Position numbers and translations under genes: made by a program. Below the pieces are notes generated by a model. It was not told the origin of the DNA. It searched no databases and saw nothing but the letters and a program-made list of their open reading frames with translations. 64,000 nt of DNA from Leishmania infantum JPCM5 (lineage: Eukaryota; Euglenozoa; Kinetoplastea; Trypanosomatida; Trypanosomatidae), in assembly GCF_000002875.2 (NCBI RefSeq), contig NC_009403.2, positions 96,001 to 160,000 of the forward strand. The letters run 5' to 3'. Below are positions 32,918 through 43,600 of this stretch, piece after piece. How positions within the stretch are numbered: position 1 is the stretch's first letter; each line of letters opens with the position of its first letter.

Positions 32918-34294
32918 ATGATCGGTGGGGAATACAAGAAGGAGCGGTTCAGCGAGCGCCTGACCATGGCGCAGAACCAGCCCAAGAACCGCGGCTACCT
33001 GCCTGGGACACATCTCAAGACGGGCGGCTATGGCACCGGCACGCTGATGGGCAACTGGAGTGAGGAGCGCTTCGACGCGGGGTACTACGACGGCAAGGCA
33101 GTTGTCGCGTCCAGTCTACGCCCGGTGTGGAGCACTGCGTACCGTGAGATGGTGCAGAACGTCACGGCGCCTCCCGGCTTCGGTGCCTCCGCGTCCGCCG
33201 CTGGCAGCAGCAGCTGCGCGAGAGCCGGTCGCACACCCGCGGTCACCACGTGCGATCGCACACAGTTCTCTCAGCAGACGTTTATGGTCATCGAGGACCG
33301 CACGGGGAGATCTTACCCGTCCCACCAGCCCCAACTTGACCCTACGTGGCAGGAAGCCGTGCAGAGCAGCCACCATAGCACTTTCCAGTCCTCCTACATC
33401 CGCCCCGACGTGCGGCGGCAGGAGGCAAAGGCGTACGTGCCGCCGGTGCTGGGTGGCAAGCCGTCATCGCAGTCCACCGGCGTCCTGCTGCGCCTTCGCC
33501 GGCAGCTAGAGCTGGCACAGGAGTCGCTGGACGGCCCCGCCGGTACGTGCACGGTCGTCCCCGCCTTTCCGGGCAACGTAATCCGCTCCGTCCGCAAGGC
33601 GTTGGCCAAAGCCTGCACTGACCCCAACGGCAACGTTAACACTGACGAGCTGCAGGAAGGCTTCGCCGCGGCCGGTGTGACCGCAGCCCCGGCTGAGTGC
33701 GTGGCGCTGTTGCGCTACTTTGACCATGAGGGCCATCTCACGGCGCCGTACGTGTCGATCGTCGAAGCCGTTCGAGGAGAGATGAACGGCCGCCGTGCCG
33801 ACCTTGTCGAAAGCGTCTACGGCCTGCTGCGCTCCTTCAGCCCTGACGGTGTTGTCCGCCTTGACAAGCTGGTTGAGTGGGTTGACGTGGAACAGCTGCC
33901 GGCAGTACAGTCGGGCTCCGTGAGCGCGGACGCGGCGCGCGCCGCCTTCGCTTCCCAGTGGGATGCCCGCACGCCAACAGCGCACATCACGCAGGCCCGC
34001 TTCGCCGACTTCTTTGCCGACGCGTCCTTCGAGATTCCACTGGACAACACGTTTGAGCTGACACTGCGCAATATTTGGCACATGAGCGGCGGCCGCGGCA
34101 ACTGCGAGAACACGTCCTGCCGGCGGGTGGAGGTGGTGCACACGAACGGGCGAGTGACCAAGGAAGAGATCAAGAACGACCTGCTTATAAAGAACAACGA
34201 CGACGAAGCTGCCTTGGATTCGCTGCTGCGCGCAAACTTGGCGATGCAGGGCATCAAAGATGTCAAGTCTGTTCGTGTGGTGTCACCCATCTGA
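32918..34294 (+). CDS. Calcyphosin-like EF-hand protein, likely flagellar
   Basis: A 458-residue protein. Residues 1 to about 80 are Gly/Tyr/Arg-rich with a GNWSEERFDAGYYDG segment (45-59), the kind of short motif found in axonemal microtubule-associated proteins. Residues about 220-385 follow the calcyphosin/CAPSL EF-hand layout: a paired-helix segment near DPNGNVNTDELQ (235-246), then EMNGRRADLVESVYGLL (288-304) and DGVVRLDKL (310-318). The acidic ligands are poorly conserved, so several loops probably bind Ca2+ weakly or not at all. The C-terminal ~75 residues (LRNIWHMSGG, then CENTSCRRVEVVHTNGR) match the extra domain of protist calcyphosin-like proteins. A role in the axoneme or its Ca2+ response is inferred from family and from the IFT neighbours. 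The protein has no membrane segments. Confidence 0.85.
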   Translation: MIGGEYKKERFSERLTMAQNQPKNRGYLPGTHLKTGGYGTGTLMGNWSEERFDAGYYDGKAVVASSLRPVWSTAYREMVQNVTAPPGFGASASAAGSSSCARAGRTPAVTTCDRTQFSQQTFMVIEDRTGRSYPSHQPQLDPTWQEAVQSSHHSTFQSSYIRPDVRRQEAKAYVPPVLGGKPSSQSTGVLLRLRRQLELAQESLDGPAGTCTVVPAFPGNVIRSVRKALAKACTDPNGNVNTDELQEGFAAAGVTAAPAECVALLRYFDHEGHLTAPYVSIVEAVRGEMNGRRADLVESVYGLLRSFSPDGVVRLDKLVEWVDVEQLPAVQSGSVSADAARAAFASQWDARTPTAHITQARFADFFADASFEIPLDNTFELTLRNIWHMSGGRGNCENTSCRRVEVVHTNGRVTKEEIKNDLLIKNNDDEAALDSLLRANLAMQGIKDVKSVRVVSPI

Positions 34295-36493
34295 GCCATC
34301 GTGGTGCGATGTGGCCACCCGAGACCTATGGCCACGGCCGATGACGCGCTGCTGAAATTGCTGTGATACTCGCCTGTCCCCTTCTCGGTGCAGGCGCCTG
34401 ATCAACGGCGTTTTTCTCTTTCCTGCAAGGGGCGACGGTTCTCAAGACGGATGGTTTCCATGCACAATGTTTTACACGTGATAGCGGTGGCGGCACCGCC
34501 AACGCGAGTCACGTCGCTTGCGCATCACCGGAGAAGTAATCAAGCGAGGGAGACAAGGAAGCAAAGAGTGGGGGGGTGAATGGTGGCGGCTGACAACCGA
34601 TGGGTGATGATCGTCAAGGACGCCGTCGCTTCGTTGCACTTTTCTTCATCCGCAGTCGTCTATCGCTTTCTTTTGTTCTTCGCACATCGGACCCCCCCTC
34701 CAAAAAAAAAATGAATGGCAACGTGTTCTCTCTCAAAGTCCGTTTCACGCCTCCGTGTGTGTATATGTGCAGCTGACCCGCGGTCAAGCGAGGTTGGTGG
34801 CGTTACCGGCGTTGGTACCCTCCCCGTGTGCTTGCATGTGAAAGACGGAGGGAGCGAGAGCGAGAGAGATGGAGATGTATGTACATTAAAGCACGGGCGC
34901 GCATACACACATACACATACACATGTATGCGTATGAGCGTGTATATGATGCTCCCCTATGGCGTCGTTTTTCCCCTTCTTCCGTCTTGGTGACGAGATGG
35001 ACTGTTGATCGCACGGGAAGCACCGGACCCACGCGCACAAGAAACGGGCAGCACACCCAACAGCAGCAACAAAAAAAAAACACAGTAACTGGTGGCGCCT
35101 TTTCGCTCTGCGCACACACGGGGAGAAGGGCGACGATGATTCATGAGAGACGAAGAAGTCTCAGTGGCTGCGTGGATATGTGCTGTGGAGTAGAGAGAGG
35201 TGGAGGCTTAGGGCGAAAGGATATGCTTGCGCTACTAACGTCGCGAGTACGGCGGAGGCGGGTCAAGGCACCTTTCACTCGACAGTCCTTCACCGCCTGC
35301 GAGCGGGTGCAACATCCAGCCATTTTGAGGAGGCGCGCGTACACATATCCATCGTTAGGGACCAGCTTGCATGGCGGTGCCCACGCGCGAGCGTAAAACG
35401 AAACCCCCACGCCTTACGTATTACCGCTGTCTTTCCATCTTCTCTGGCCACTCGCCCCCTCAGTTTCACTTGTCGCTGCGCCTCCCTTCCCTTGCATCCA
35501 CTCCTCTTTTCCTCCTGCCGACACCCGCGGCATCGCCTCTCACGGCTTGAGCACGGCCGACACGCGTGCTGCACCGCAAACGGCGAGAGATGCACTTTTC
35601 TTTACTGCTCTTGAGTTGTGTGTTCTCTGGCAGCGCAGCTATATCTTCATTGCCGCATCTATCCTCCTCCCTCTGCTCGCTTCCCCAAAGGCACGCAGCC
35701 CAGGATAATAAGGAGACGCCTAGCGCCGTTTTTTTTTTCGGTGGAACGCCTCTATCACGTGCTGTATTGCATCACGCGCGCGTTGTTTCTCCTCCTCTTG
35801 CGTCTCGTCTGCTTCTGCTCTCCACTGATACTCTCTGCCGCCCCCCGCTCACGTCGTCGAATGGCACGTGCGCGTTGTTCTCCCTCCATCTTGGCAGACG
35901 CGGAAGCACTAATTACGGTGCTCTTCTTGCTCCGCTGTTGTGCGTAAGCCAGCGACGATCTGCAGTCCAAGCGCCCGCTACCACACCGGCGTGCGCCGTG
36001 ACACACCCACACCCCCAACGAATAAGGGCATTTGGTTCACCTGCTGGCACAGCCGTTGCCAGTGACGCCGCTTCTCCCCCTTTTTCGTCAGTGTTTTCCA
36101 TCGCCGGCGCTCACTCGTGAACGTCATCGTCGACTGTTGTTTCTTCCTTCTTTGACTGGACCCCTGGCAAGCGAAGGAGAGAGGGGAGACGCCAGACGAT
36201 ACACACACGTGCATGAGCAAGGAGTCCGTCCCTCATCCGCGGTGCACTTCATATCGTCGTCTTTCTTTCCTTGCTTGTGTCTGCTCTCTAAGCAGGTCGC
36301 CCACGCGACCTCCACCCCCACCCCCTTCCCACACACACGCATCTGTTGTGTGTGTGTGCGCGCGCACGTGCGTGCGCCTCATTCTCCCCAGAAACGAGAA
36401 AGGCACGCCAAAGTGCACCACGACCAACACAGAGAGCGAAGTCGGGGCACGCGCGCGAGATTAAAGCAGCAGCAGGAGAGCAAGAAAAATAAA
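34295..36493. other. Spacer upstream of lipoyl synthase
   Basis: Contains A/G-rich patches (34540-34580), a TG/CA-type stretch at about 34896-34945, a 10-A run at 35070-35080, and pyrimidine tracts from 35480 on. A signal-peptide-like frame at 35590-36120 is judged spurious. Two good acceptor AGs lie near 36294 and 36401. Confidence 0.6.
36294..36295 (+). promoter_or_regulatory. Candidate spliced-leader acceptor AG for lipoyl synthase
   Basis: AG at the end of a C/T-rich tract (36255-36290). Another follows at about 36401. From both, the first ATG is 36494. Confidence 0.45.
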
Positions 36494-37756
36494 ATGCTGC
36501 GCTGCTGCTCTGCTCTGATGTGCCTGACGGCTGCACCGAGCCGCGTCTCGCCGGTTGCCGCCGCTGCTGCTGCTGCCGCCGATGTCGCGGGTTCCTCGGA
36601 ATCGACAGTCAACCTCATGGCAGATGTGGACAAGAAAGACCCGCAATACAAGCAGATCTTTCTGGAGCGCTTCCGCAAGAAGCTGCAGTCGGACAAGACG
36701 GGCATGAACGACTTGGAGAGTTTTGTGGAGCTGCCCGAGGGCGTCGCTCCGTCGGCGGCGTCGATTGGTCCTATCAAGCGGGGCAGTGAGCCACTCCCGC
36801 CGTGGCTAAAGCTAAAGGTGCCGAAGGGCATGACGCATCGCCCACGATTCAACCGCATCCGCCGCAGTATGCGCGAGAAGAATCTGTCGACAGTGTGCGA
36901 GGAGGCCAAATGCCCCAATATTGGTGAGTGCTGGGGCGGCAGCGACGACGAGGGCACGGCGACGGCCACCATCATGGTGATGGGCTCGCACTGCACCCGC
37001 GGATGCCGGTTTTGCTCGGTGCTGACGAGCCGCCGCCCGCCTCCGTTGGACCCGGAGGAGCCAGAGAAGGTCGCGGCCGCCGTGCACGAGATGGGCGTGG
37101 ACTACATCGTAATGACGATGGTCGACCGCGACGACTTGCCAGACGGCGGTGCCTCGCATGTGTGTCGCTGCATCCACACCATTAAGGAGAAGAATCCGGC
37201 GCTGATGCTGGAGGCCCTCGTCGGCGACTTCCATGGTGATTTGAAGCTGGTGGAGCAGTTGGCGGTTACCCCGCTGAGTGTGTACGCGCACAACATCGAG
37301 TGCGTGGAGCGCATTACGCCGCGTGTGCGTGACCGGCGCGCCTCGTACAAGCAGTCGCTGCAAACACTCGAACACGTTACGAAGTCGACCAATGGCAAGA
37401 TGCTCACAAAGAGCAGTATCATGCTGGGCCTTGGCGAGGAAGAAAAGGAGGTGCGCCAGACGCTGCGCGATCTGCGCACGGCTGGTGTGTCGGCGGTGAC
37501 CCTTGGCCAGTACCTGCAGCCCTCACGCACCCGTCTGAAGGTGTCCCGCTACGCTCACCCGAAGGAGTTCGAGATGTGGGAGAAAGAGGCGATGGACATG
37601 GGGTTCCTCTACTGCGCCTCGGGCCCGATGGTGCGCAGCTCCTACAGGGCTGGTGAGTACTACATCAAGAGCATTCTGAAGCAACGCCAGAGCGCCGAAG
37701 GTGGAAAGGCTACGGCGGCCGCCACCGCTGCCAACGCAGGTGCTGCGATTGCGTGA
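36494..37756 (+). CDS. Lipoyl synthase, mitochondrial (radical SAM)
   Basis: A 420-residue lipoyl synthase, which inserts two sulfurs into octanoyl groups on the lipoyl domains of 2-oxoacid dehydrogenases and glycine cleavage H protein in the mitochondrion. All ligands are visible. The auxiliary 4Fe-4S motif is C135-x4-C140-x5-C146. The radical-SAM motif is C167-x3-C171-x2-C174. The C-terminal RSSY (381-384) supplies the Ser ligand of the auxiliary cluster. The GEE-type SAM-binding and [10 protein letters not shown] segments are also present. The N terminus (MLRCCSALM, then an Ala run) fits a short mitochondrial targeting peptide. The last ~20 residues are Ala-rich and probably dispensable. 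Start is the first ATG after the acceptors; upstream in-frame codons are untranslated leader. Length and motif order are normal for eukaryotic LIPA/LIP5. Confidence 0.97.
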   Translation: MLRCCSALMCLTAAPSRVSPVAAAAAAAADVAGSSESTVNLMADVDKKDPQYKQIFLERFRKKLQSDKTGMNDLESFVELPEGVAPSAASIGPIKRGSEPLPPWLKLKVPKGMTHRPRFNRIRRSMREKNLSTVCEEAKCPNIGECWGGSDDEGTATATIMVMGSHCTRGCRFCSVLTSRRPPPLDPEEPEKVAAAVHEMGVDYIVMTMVDRDDLPDGGASHVCRCIHTIKEKNPALMLEALVGDFHGDLKLVEQLAVTPLSVYAHNIECVERITPRVRDRRASYKQSLQTLEHVTKSTNGKMLTKSSIMLGLGEEEKEVRQTLRDLRTAGVSAVTLGQYLQPSRTRLKVSRYAHPKEFEMWEKEAMDMGFLYCASGPMVRSSYRAGEYYIKSILKQRQSAEGGKATAAATAANAGAAIA

Positions 37757-38614
37757 AGAGAGGCGCACGCGTAATGAGCATCTTTCTGGATGGCGAAGCG
37801 GCACTGGCGACGCCGCCGATATCGTTGTCGGCGGTTGCGTGACAGCATTAGCGCGAGGACGGCGCAGCGTTCTTTGTTGTTGAGCGATGTCTCTGGTGCT
37901 CAGCTCAACACCTTCAGCACAGACAGAGACGTGTGTTTCTGTGTTGTTTCACACTTCCGTGTGCTCTGCGCTTGCGTGCTCCCCGCATAATGTGCGTCGC
38001 GTTTTTTTTCTTCTACTTTGGTGCTCCTGTTGGCCCACGCGGTCGTGCATTGTAGCAGAACGTTCATACTTCGAAGAGGGAGTGAGAAGGAGGGAGTTGA
38101 GCTACACGGCGTCTCCCGCCGCCACCGCATCATAATGGGCGGAGGGCGTGCCTTGTCAGGCGTACTTTCTTCACCGGGACGATCGTTCTGGCTGACTGCA
38201 AAGGCATGCAATGGTGACAGAGAGCCGCGCCTCCTCCTCAGCCCACTCAGCCGCTATGAACATTAGGGTGGGTGGGGCAGAGATAGGCGCCCACCCTTAT
38301 GCGCGTGTCCACCCGTCTTCTGTTGTGTGGTCTCTGAGTGTCCGACCTGCGAGGCAAGAGTTTCGCCTTCTGGTACGCCACGGACACCCGTGTTCGCTGC
38401 GCGCGAGCAGGGCGTGAGGGACATGGACGGCGTTGCTGCCCAGTTGTTCGCACCAGCAGGGCGGTGGCGCGAGCCCGTTTCGCTTCCTCTAAGTTTTTCA
38501 CTGTATCCCACACCTTTCATCCTTCACCACTTCCTATCTCTGCGCCTTTTCTCTTGCGTCCTTTGAATACCATTGTGCTCTCTGCGATGGCGTGCCACCC
38601 CCTGTGCGGTCCAC

Positions 38615-38642
38615 CACACACACACACACACACACACACACA
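38615..38642. repeat. (CA)n microsatellite
   Basis: About 14 uninterrupted CA units in the spacer after lipoyl synthase. Confidence 0.95.
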
Positions 38643-39100
38643 ATGACACGTTCTTACTCGCGGCAAACGCGACACAAGAGCAGCGAACGGCACCCGTGCG
38701 CGCGTCTTACTCTCTTCCTCGTCGCTTTCCGCGCATTCGTCCTCCGCATCTTCCTCGTTTTGAGCAGGTATTCTTTTCGTCTCTTTGCTGCATCGCGCTC
38801 TCTCTCGCAGACCGTTGTGGGCCATTGGTGAGTCGGCGTGCGCGCGCGCCTCATCGTAAAGGAGCTTGCATACCGAGTCGCCGCAGGCGTTCTTCATATT
38901 TTTGCACGGCAGGAAGCAAGCTAGACGTCGAACGAAAACGCGAGGGAGACACGCACGCATACTCCGGAACTCTGCCCATACGTACTGCTGCAGTGGCATT
39001 CAACCCGCCTCAGTGGCGGAGGCGCAAGCCGCCACCTTCAAGCCCACAGCCCCATACACACGCTCGCACATACACACTCACACTCACACTCCCTCTGCTT

Positions 39101-39131
39101 GTGTGCGTGTGCGTGTGTGTGTGTGTGTGTG
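39101..39131. repeat. (GT)n microsatellite
   Basis: GT-rich run with two GC interruptions near its start and about eight clean units at the end. Confidence 0.9.
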
Positions 39132-39261
39132 CACACATTTGACTTGGCTCGTTTCGTTTTATATATTTCCTGCTAAGGCGCATTTTTATTCTCCTCTTTG
39201 ATTGAGTTATTCATCATCATCATCACTCTCCTCCCTTTTTTCCTTCCTTCGTCTCTGTGCC

Positions 39262-39300
39262 TCCCCCCCCCCGCCCCATCCCCATCCCCCCCCCCCGCCC
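39262..39300 (-). other. C-rich block, possible minus-strand G-quadruplex
   Basis: The + strand has at least five C-tracts of four to twelve bases separated by one to three bases. The minus strand therefore has the matching G-tracts in quadruplex-compatible spacing. Whether it folds is untested. Confidence 0.6.
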
Positions 39301-39419
39301 TTCTCTCTCCCTCTTCTGGGGGGGATCTCCACCGCATCCGCTTTGCATGCCCGTGAATTCGTAGTTATTGGCATACATTTATGTATAATTTCTCTTTGCT
39401 TTCGCAGCCTTTTTCAGTC

Positions 39420-39427
39420 GACACACA

Positions 39428-39459
<32 letters not shown>
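39420..39459. repeat. Compound (AC)n(AG)n microsatellite
   Basis: About 12 AC units followed directly by about seven AG units. Confidence 0.95.
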
Positions 39460-40541
39460 TACGCGGCGGGAGGAGACAAACAGAAAGAAAAACGAAGAGC
39501 GCCTGCCCACCCATACAAACGCATCACACACACGTACAGCCGAGGGAGGGGGGCAGGTGGGTGAAAAACAAAAAAAAACAAAAAGCAGGTCGCTACTAGA
39601 GGCTGAGAGAGGCTTTATATTTATTACATGCATGTACACCACCTCCTTTTATTTATTTTGGTTATTATTATTATTTTGTGTGTGTGCGCGCGTGTTGACG
39701 GCTGTCCTGATTGAGGACATTCGCGGCCTTCTTCTCGTTGGGACATTTCTTTGGTGGCCGTCGTGGTTTCGCTTCTACCTTGTGTGTGTGTGTGTTAGGT
39801 GCGCGCTCTCCCTGTTTGTTCTCTCATCGTCTTTCATCTTTGTGTGCGTCACTGCAGCCGTTGTCGTTTGCTTGGATCGAAGAAAAAAGGAGTCGGCCCT
39901 CTCCCCTCCCCTCAACCCTCTCCGTGTTGTTTGATCTCTGGAGCTGACAACCTCATCCCCCTCTTTTTGTTTTCGCGTGCTTACTGTTGCTTTGCCCGCC
40001 TTGCGATTTCCTATGCCCCCTTGCGTACGTGTGCGCGTGCGTGCTTCTCCTTGTTGCATTCATCTTCCCTCGTGGGCCAATTTCAGCTTCGTCTCTGTGC
40101 GTTTTGGCTCGGGTGGTGCTGGAGAGCGAGTAGGCGTGCGCGTGTGCGTGTGAGAACAGAAGTGGTGGCCTCCTCCCTCCTTGCATCCTCTTCACTCGCT
40201 TTTTTCGCTTTTCGCTATTTTTTTTTCTTTCGGGTCTGTCTGCGAGGCGGGCTGCAACACGATATATTTTTTTCGAAATTGGATGGTGGCGCGCTCGTTG
40301 GTGAAGTGACCAGAAGGATCCGGTCATCTGGTGGGCTACTCGAGTATCACCGGTGCATCACTCTCACGTACCCCGTCACCGCCCTTCACGCATCCTCCAT
40401 CGCTACGCAGTCGCAGCACGGTCGCAACGACCTCTGCCGCATCACGCATTCTCTCATTCTTTCTCGCTTTCCCGCTTTGGTTTTGGTTGGCATCCTCTTC
40501 ACTGTGCATTCTTTCACCATACGCGCCCTCCCCCCTCTGCC

Positions 40542-40543
40542 AG
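40542..40543 (+). promoter_or_regulatory. Candidate spliced-leader acceptor AG for the DYRK gene
   Basis: AG after a long C/T tract (about 40450-40540) ending in a C-run. The first ATG downstream is 40605. Confidence 0.55.
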
Positions 40544-40604
40544 CTTTCGTGTTCCGTCTCTCGTTGTTTCATTCATTACTGCCTTCCTCTTGTCGTTACC
40601 CTTG

Positions 40605-43600
40605 ATGCCAAGTAGCAATCTTGTGACGGACGCGTACCACAACACCGAGTTGGCAATCAACGTTTTCTTTTCCATCCACACCGATGCGAATCCCGTCATG
40701 GGCAGGAAAGCGACAAAGGCTTCAGTAGTCCCCATCGCTGCCTCGCTGCTTCCGGCAAACGCCGCAGTCATGATCGACGATGACCTCACGCCTGGCGTGG
40801 CTGACTTTGGCGCCACCACAGAGCCAGCTGTGCGTAGCCCGTCATCCGTTGAGCGCGAGGTTTTTGAGAATTCCATCGCAGACATCGGCGGCGGCGGCGC
40901 CCTATCTCAGTCAGTGGTGAGCCGCCGCGACATGTCGCTTGCGGACATCTCCCGAATGCGACTGGAAGGCTGCCGTGCGCGGCACACACTCTTCGCCGCT
41001 ACCACGTCACTACGTGGCAGCATGGCCTCGTCGCTGCGGTCTACCTCGGGGTCGCCCATGCTCCCGCTGACTGGCCGCGTGCGTGATCATGCGGGGATCT
41101 GCGGCGAAACCACCTCGGCAGCCATATCGGCAGTCTCACAAGCGCCTGCGTGGTCGTCCCTGAATGGGCTTGGTCGCTCATTCAACCGCCGCTCCAGCAT
41201 GCTATCGGTGCGCACAAACGCACTGGACACGTCGATTGCCATTCTTCAGCACATGGCGCACGACACGGCTGCTCGTGCCGAGGCTGCCTGCAATGCTCAA
41301 TCTCTCGCCGGCACCCCGTCCACCGCCACCTCCGCCTGTGGATCCGTCGCGCTGCCCTCGTTGCAGCCGACACAGCCCTATCCAGAGGACACCCACGCCG
41401 GCGCCCGCGGTTACAAGGTGGTGGGAAGTGGTAACACAGCTTCGGTGGAGGACAGTTGTAGCGGCAGCGGCCAGCACACGCCCGTGCTGCACACCGTGCA
41501 CACGCGACAGTTCACCAGCGCTTCGGACTCTTCCTCTCCGCTGAACTCGCTCTCTGAGTCGGAGCTGTGCAGCGGGCACCTGCGCGCTGGCGGTCGCTCA
41601 CATTTGTCTGCACAGGCCTCGGCAACACACCTCACCGGCAGCGGTGGCGTTGCCAAGGCGGCGTCGGACTTACAGCACAGCTCCCCACGGTCTCACCCGG
41701 ACGGATCTCCCTTGGCTGCAAGGCGGCAGACGATTGCCACAGCGGATCATCGAGCACCCCATCATTCAGTGGCGGTCGCCGCCACAGAGGTTGCCCTGCC
41801 AAGCGCACAGAACCAGACGACCGACGTAAGCGTCTACAACCACGACTTCCAGCACATTGTCCCACTCGAAGTAAAGGAGGCGCTCCAGCGTAACATGCGC
41901 CCAATCTGCGAGGACGACGATGACGACGACGACGACGCGCTGCTGCACGACGGGCTGAGTGCGCCGACGCCGCCGCCGCTGACATCCTTCGCGAACGTGA
42001 CGCACAGCATGTACGAGGACACCTGCCATTTGGACACTCCGTCCAACTATGTGCGCACTCGTGGCACCGGCAGCGTTGGTGGTGCCGGCACGGAGATCGC
42101 GGATGCCCCGTTCAGCTTTCCTCCGAGTACCCTTCACGCACCTAGTCGACTCTTTGCTTCACCAAACGCACCGGCGCTGCAGACAGCCACATCCTCGATG
42201 ATTGCCTGGCAAACAGGCGGCACTGGCGGGGCCAAGTCGATCCGTCCATTCGATAGTGACACGGCGGAGACACTGGCGGCTGGCCTGAGCATCAGCGGTA
42301 CGGGAGTACCCTTCCAGGCGTGGAAGTTTCCGAGTTTGGGCAAGCCGAACTCCGCGTCGTCGCTGCGCAAGACGTCGCTCGGCGAGAATGGGAACGCGGA
42401 GGCGTTGCCGGAGGGCGCGGTGGGAGGTGCGGCCGCGGTGCATCAGCCGACTGTTCCACTTTCCGAGCACTGCAGCCACCCCACTCGCGAGACCCTCATG
42501 CCGGGATCGCCGCAGCGGCAGTGCAGTGAGTCTCCTCCGCTCACCCGAAACGGACTTCAGGCCACCAGCAAGCACATCACCCTCAAAACGGCAGCTACGC
42601 CGTGCTCTTCCGTGGCGGTCGGTGCCCTGTCTGGCTCTGGCGACGTTGGCCCGCGCGCAGCGTCGCTGCTGTCCGGTGTGGACGGCACTCATCGAACGTC
42701 CTCAGTTGTGCACGGCACCCCGATGCGCACCAATGACGGCGCAGGTGGGCGCTTTGTGCAGCCTGCTGTCGCGCAGGGATCGCCATCTAGCGCGGCTGGC
42801 AGCTTGAGCGCCGCCGCTGACAGCAGCAACACGCGCAAGCTGGAGATGATGTACACAGTCTATGAGCGGCTGCTGCACGCACGGCCTCCCGACAACAGCT
42901 TCCCTGAGGCTACCCCAAGGAGTCTGCAGACGCTGACCTCGCGAAGTCTGACTGAGGAGGTGACGCCGCCGCTGGACACATCGCCGTCGCCGCCGGCTGC
43001 CCAGCAAGCGCCGCAATCTGGTGCCGCCGGCGCTGGCTTCGAGGCAATGAGTCAGGGTGACTGTTCTCCATCGATGTCCTACTCCGGCGCTCTGAGTCGC
43101 TCGGCGGGTTACTACAGCTTCGGTAAGCGGATCAGTCTCAGTCACCCGAACAAGCAGACGCTGCCACACCAGTTCCTCGGCAGCGCCGCAAACCTGCATG
43201 CGATGTCGTCGCCGCCGCGCGTGGCGATGATCGGCACCCCCGCAGTGGCAGACATGATCGTGGCGTCGAACGGTAACAGCAGTGGCTCAGCCATGGCTTT
43301 CTCGTCTACTGCGCGCGCGCGCCGACGTACTCTGGACTTGTCGGTGCTGCAGCGCATCGACTCCCGCCCGCTGCTGCAATCGACGCTGTTTTTGCAGAAT
43401 AACCTGCACTCCATCTGCGAGGCGCAGGCGCGGTTCGCGCGGAAGGAGAGAGCGGAGGATGCTGGAAGTGCGGAACAGCGCAACGCAATTAGTCTGTCAC
43501 CGTCGAAAGCGGCTGTATCCGTAGCGGTCAAACCCGTGCCCCAGTACACCGTTCCGTTAGAGGAGCAGAGTGCGGCTGGTGTGCCGTCGCCGGCGAGCGT

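Larger units (their letters stand above)
37757..40604. other. Long spacer upstream of the atypical DYRK gene
   Basis: 2.8 kb dense in simple sequence: a CA run (38615-38642), GT run (39101-39131), C-rich block (39262-39300), AC/AG run (39420-39459), TTA-rich patch (39640-39676) and T-runs (for example 40218-40227). Pyrimidine tracts dominate the last 600 bases. No credible gene was seen. Confidence 0.7.

Noticed and set aside
35590..36120. Small frame with a signal-peptide-like N terminus before lipoyl synthase
   Set aside because: The hydrophobic start comes from T/C-rich DNA. The rest is Ser/Ala/Arg low complexity with no recognisable family, and it sits in the expected spacer.
40353..40604. 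In-frame extension upstream of the DYRK start
   Set aside because: It lies within and before the pyrimidine tract and acceptor AG (40542-40543), so it would not be in the mature mRNA. The same reasoning removes extensions at 3260, 12608, 22140, 25439, 36032 and 52128.
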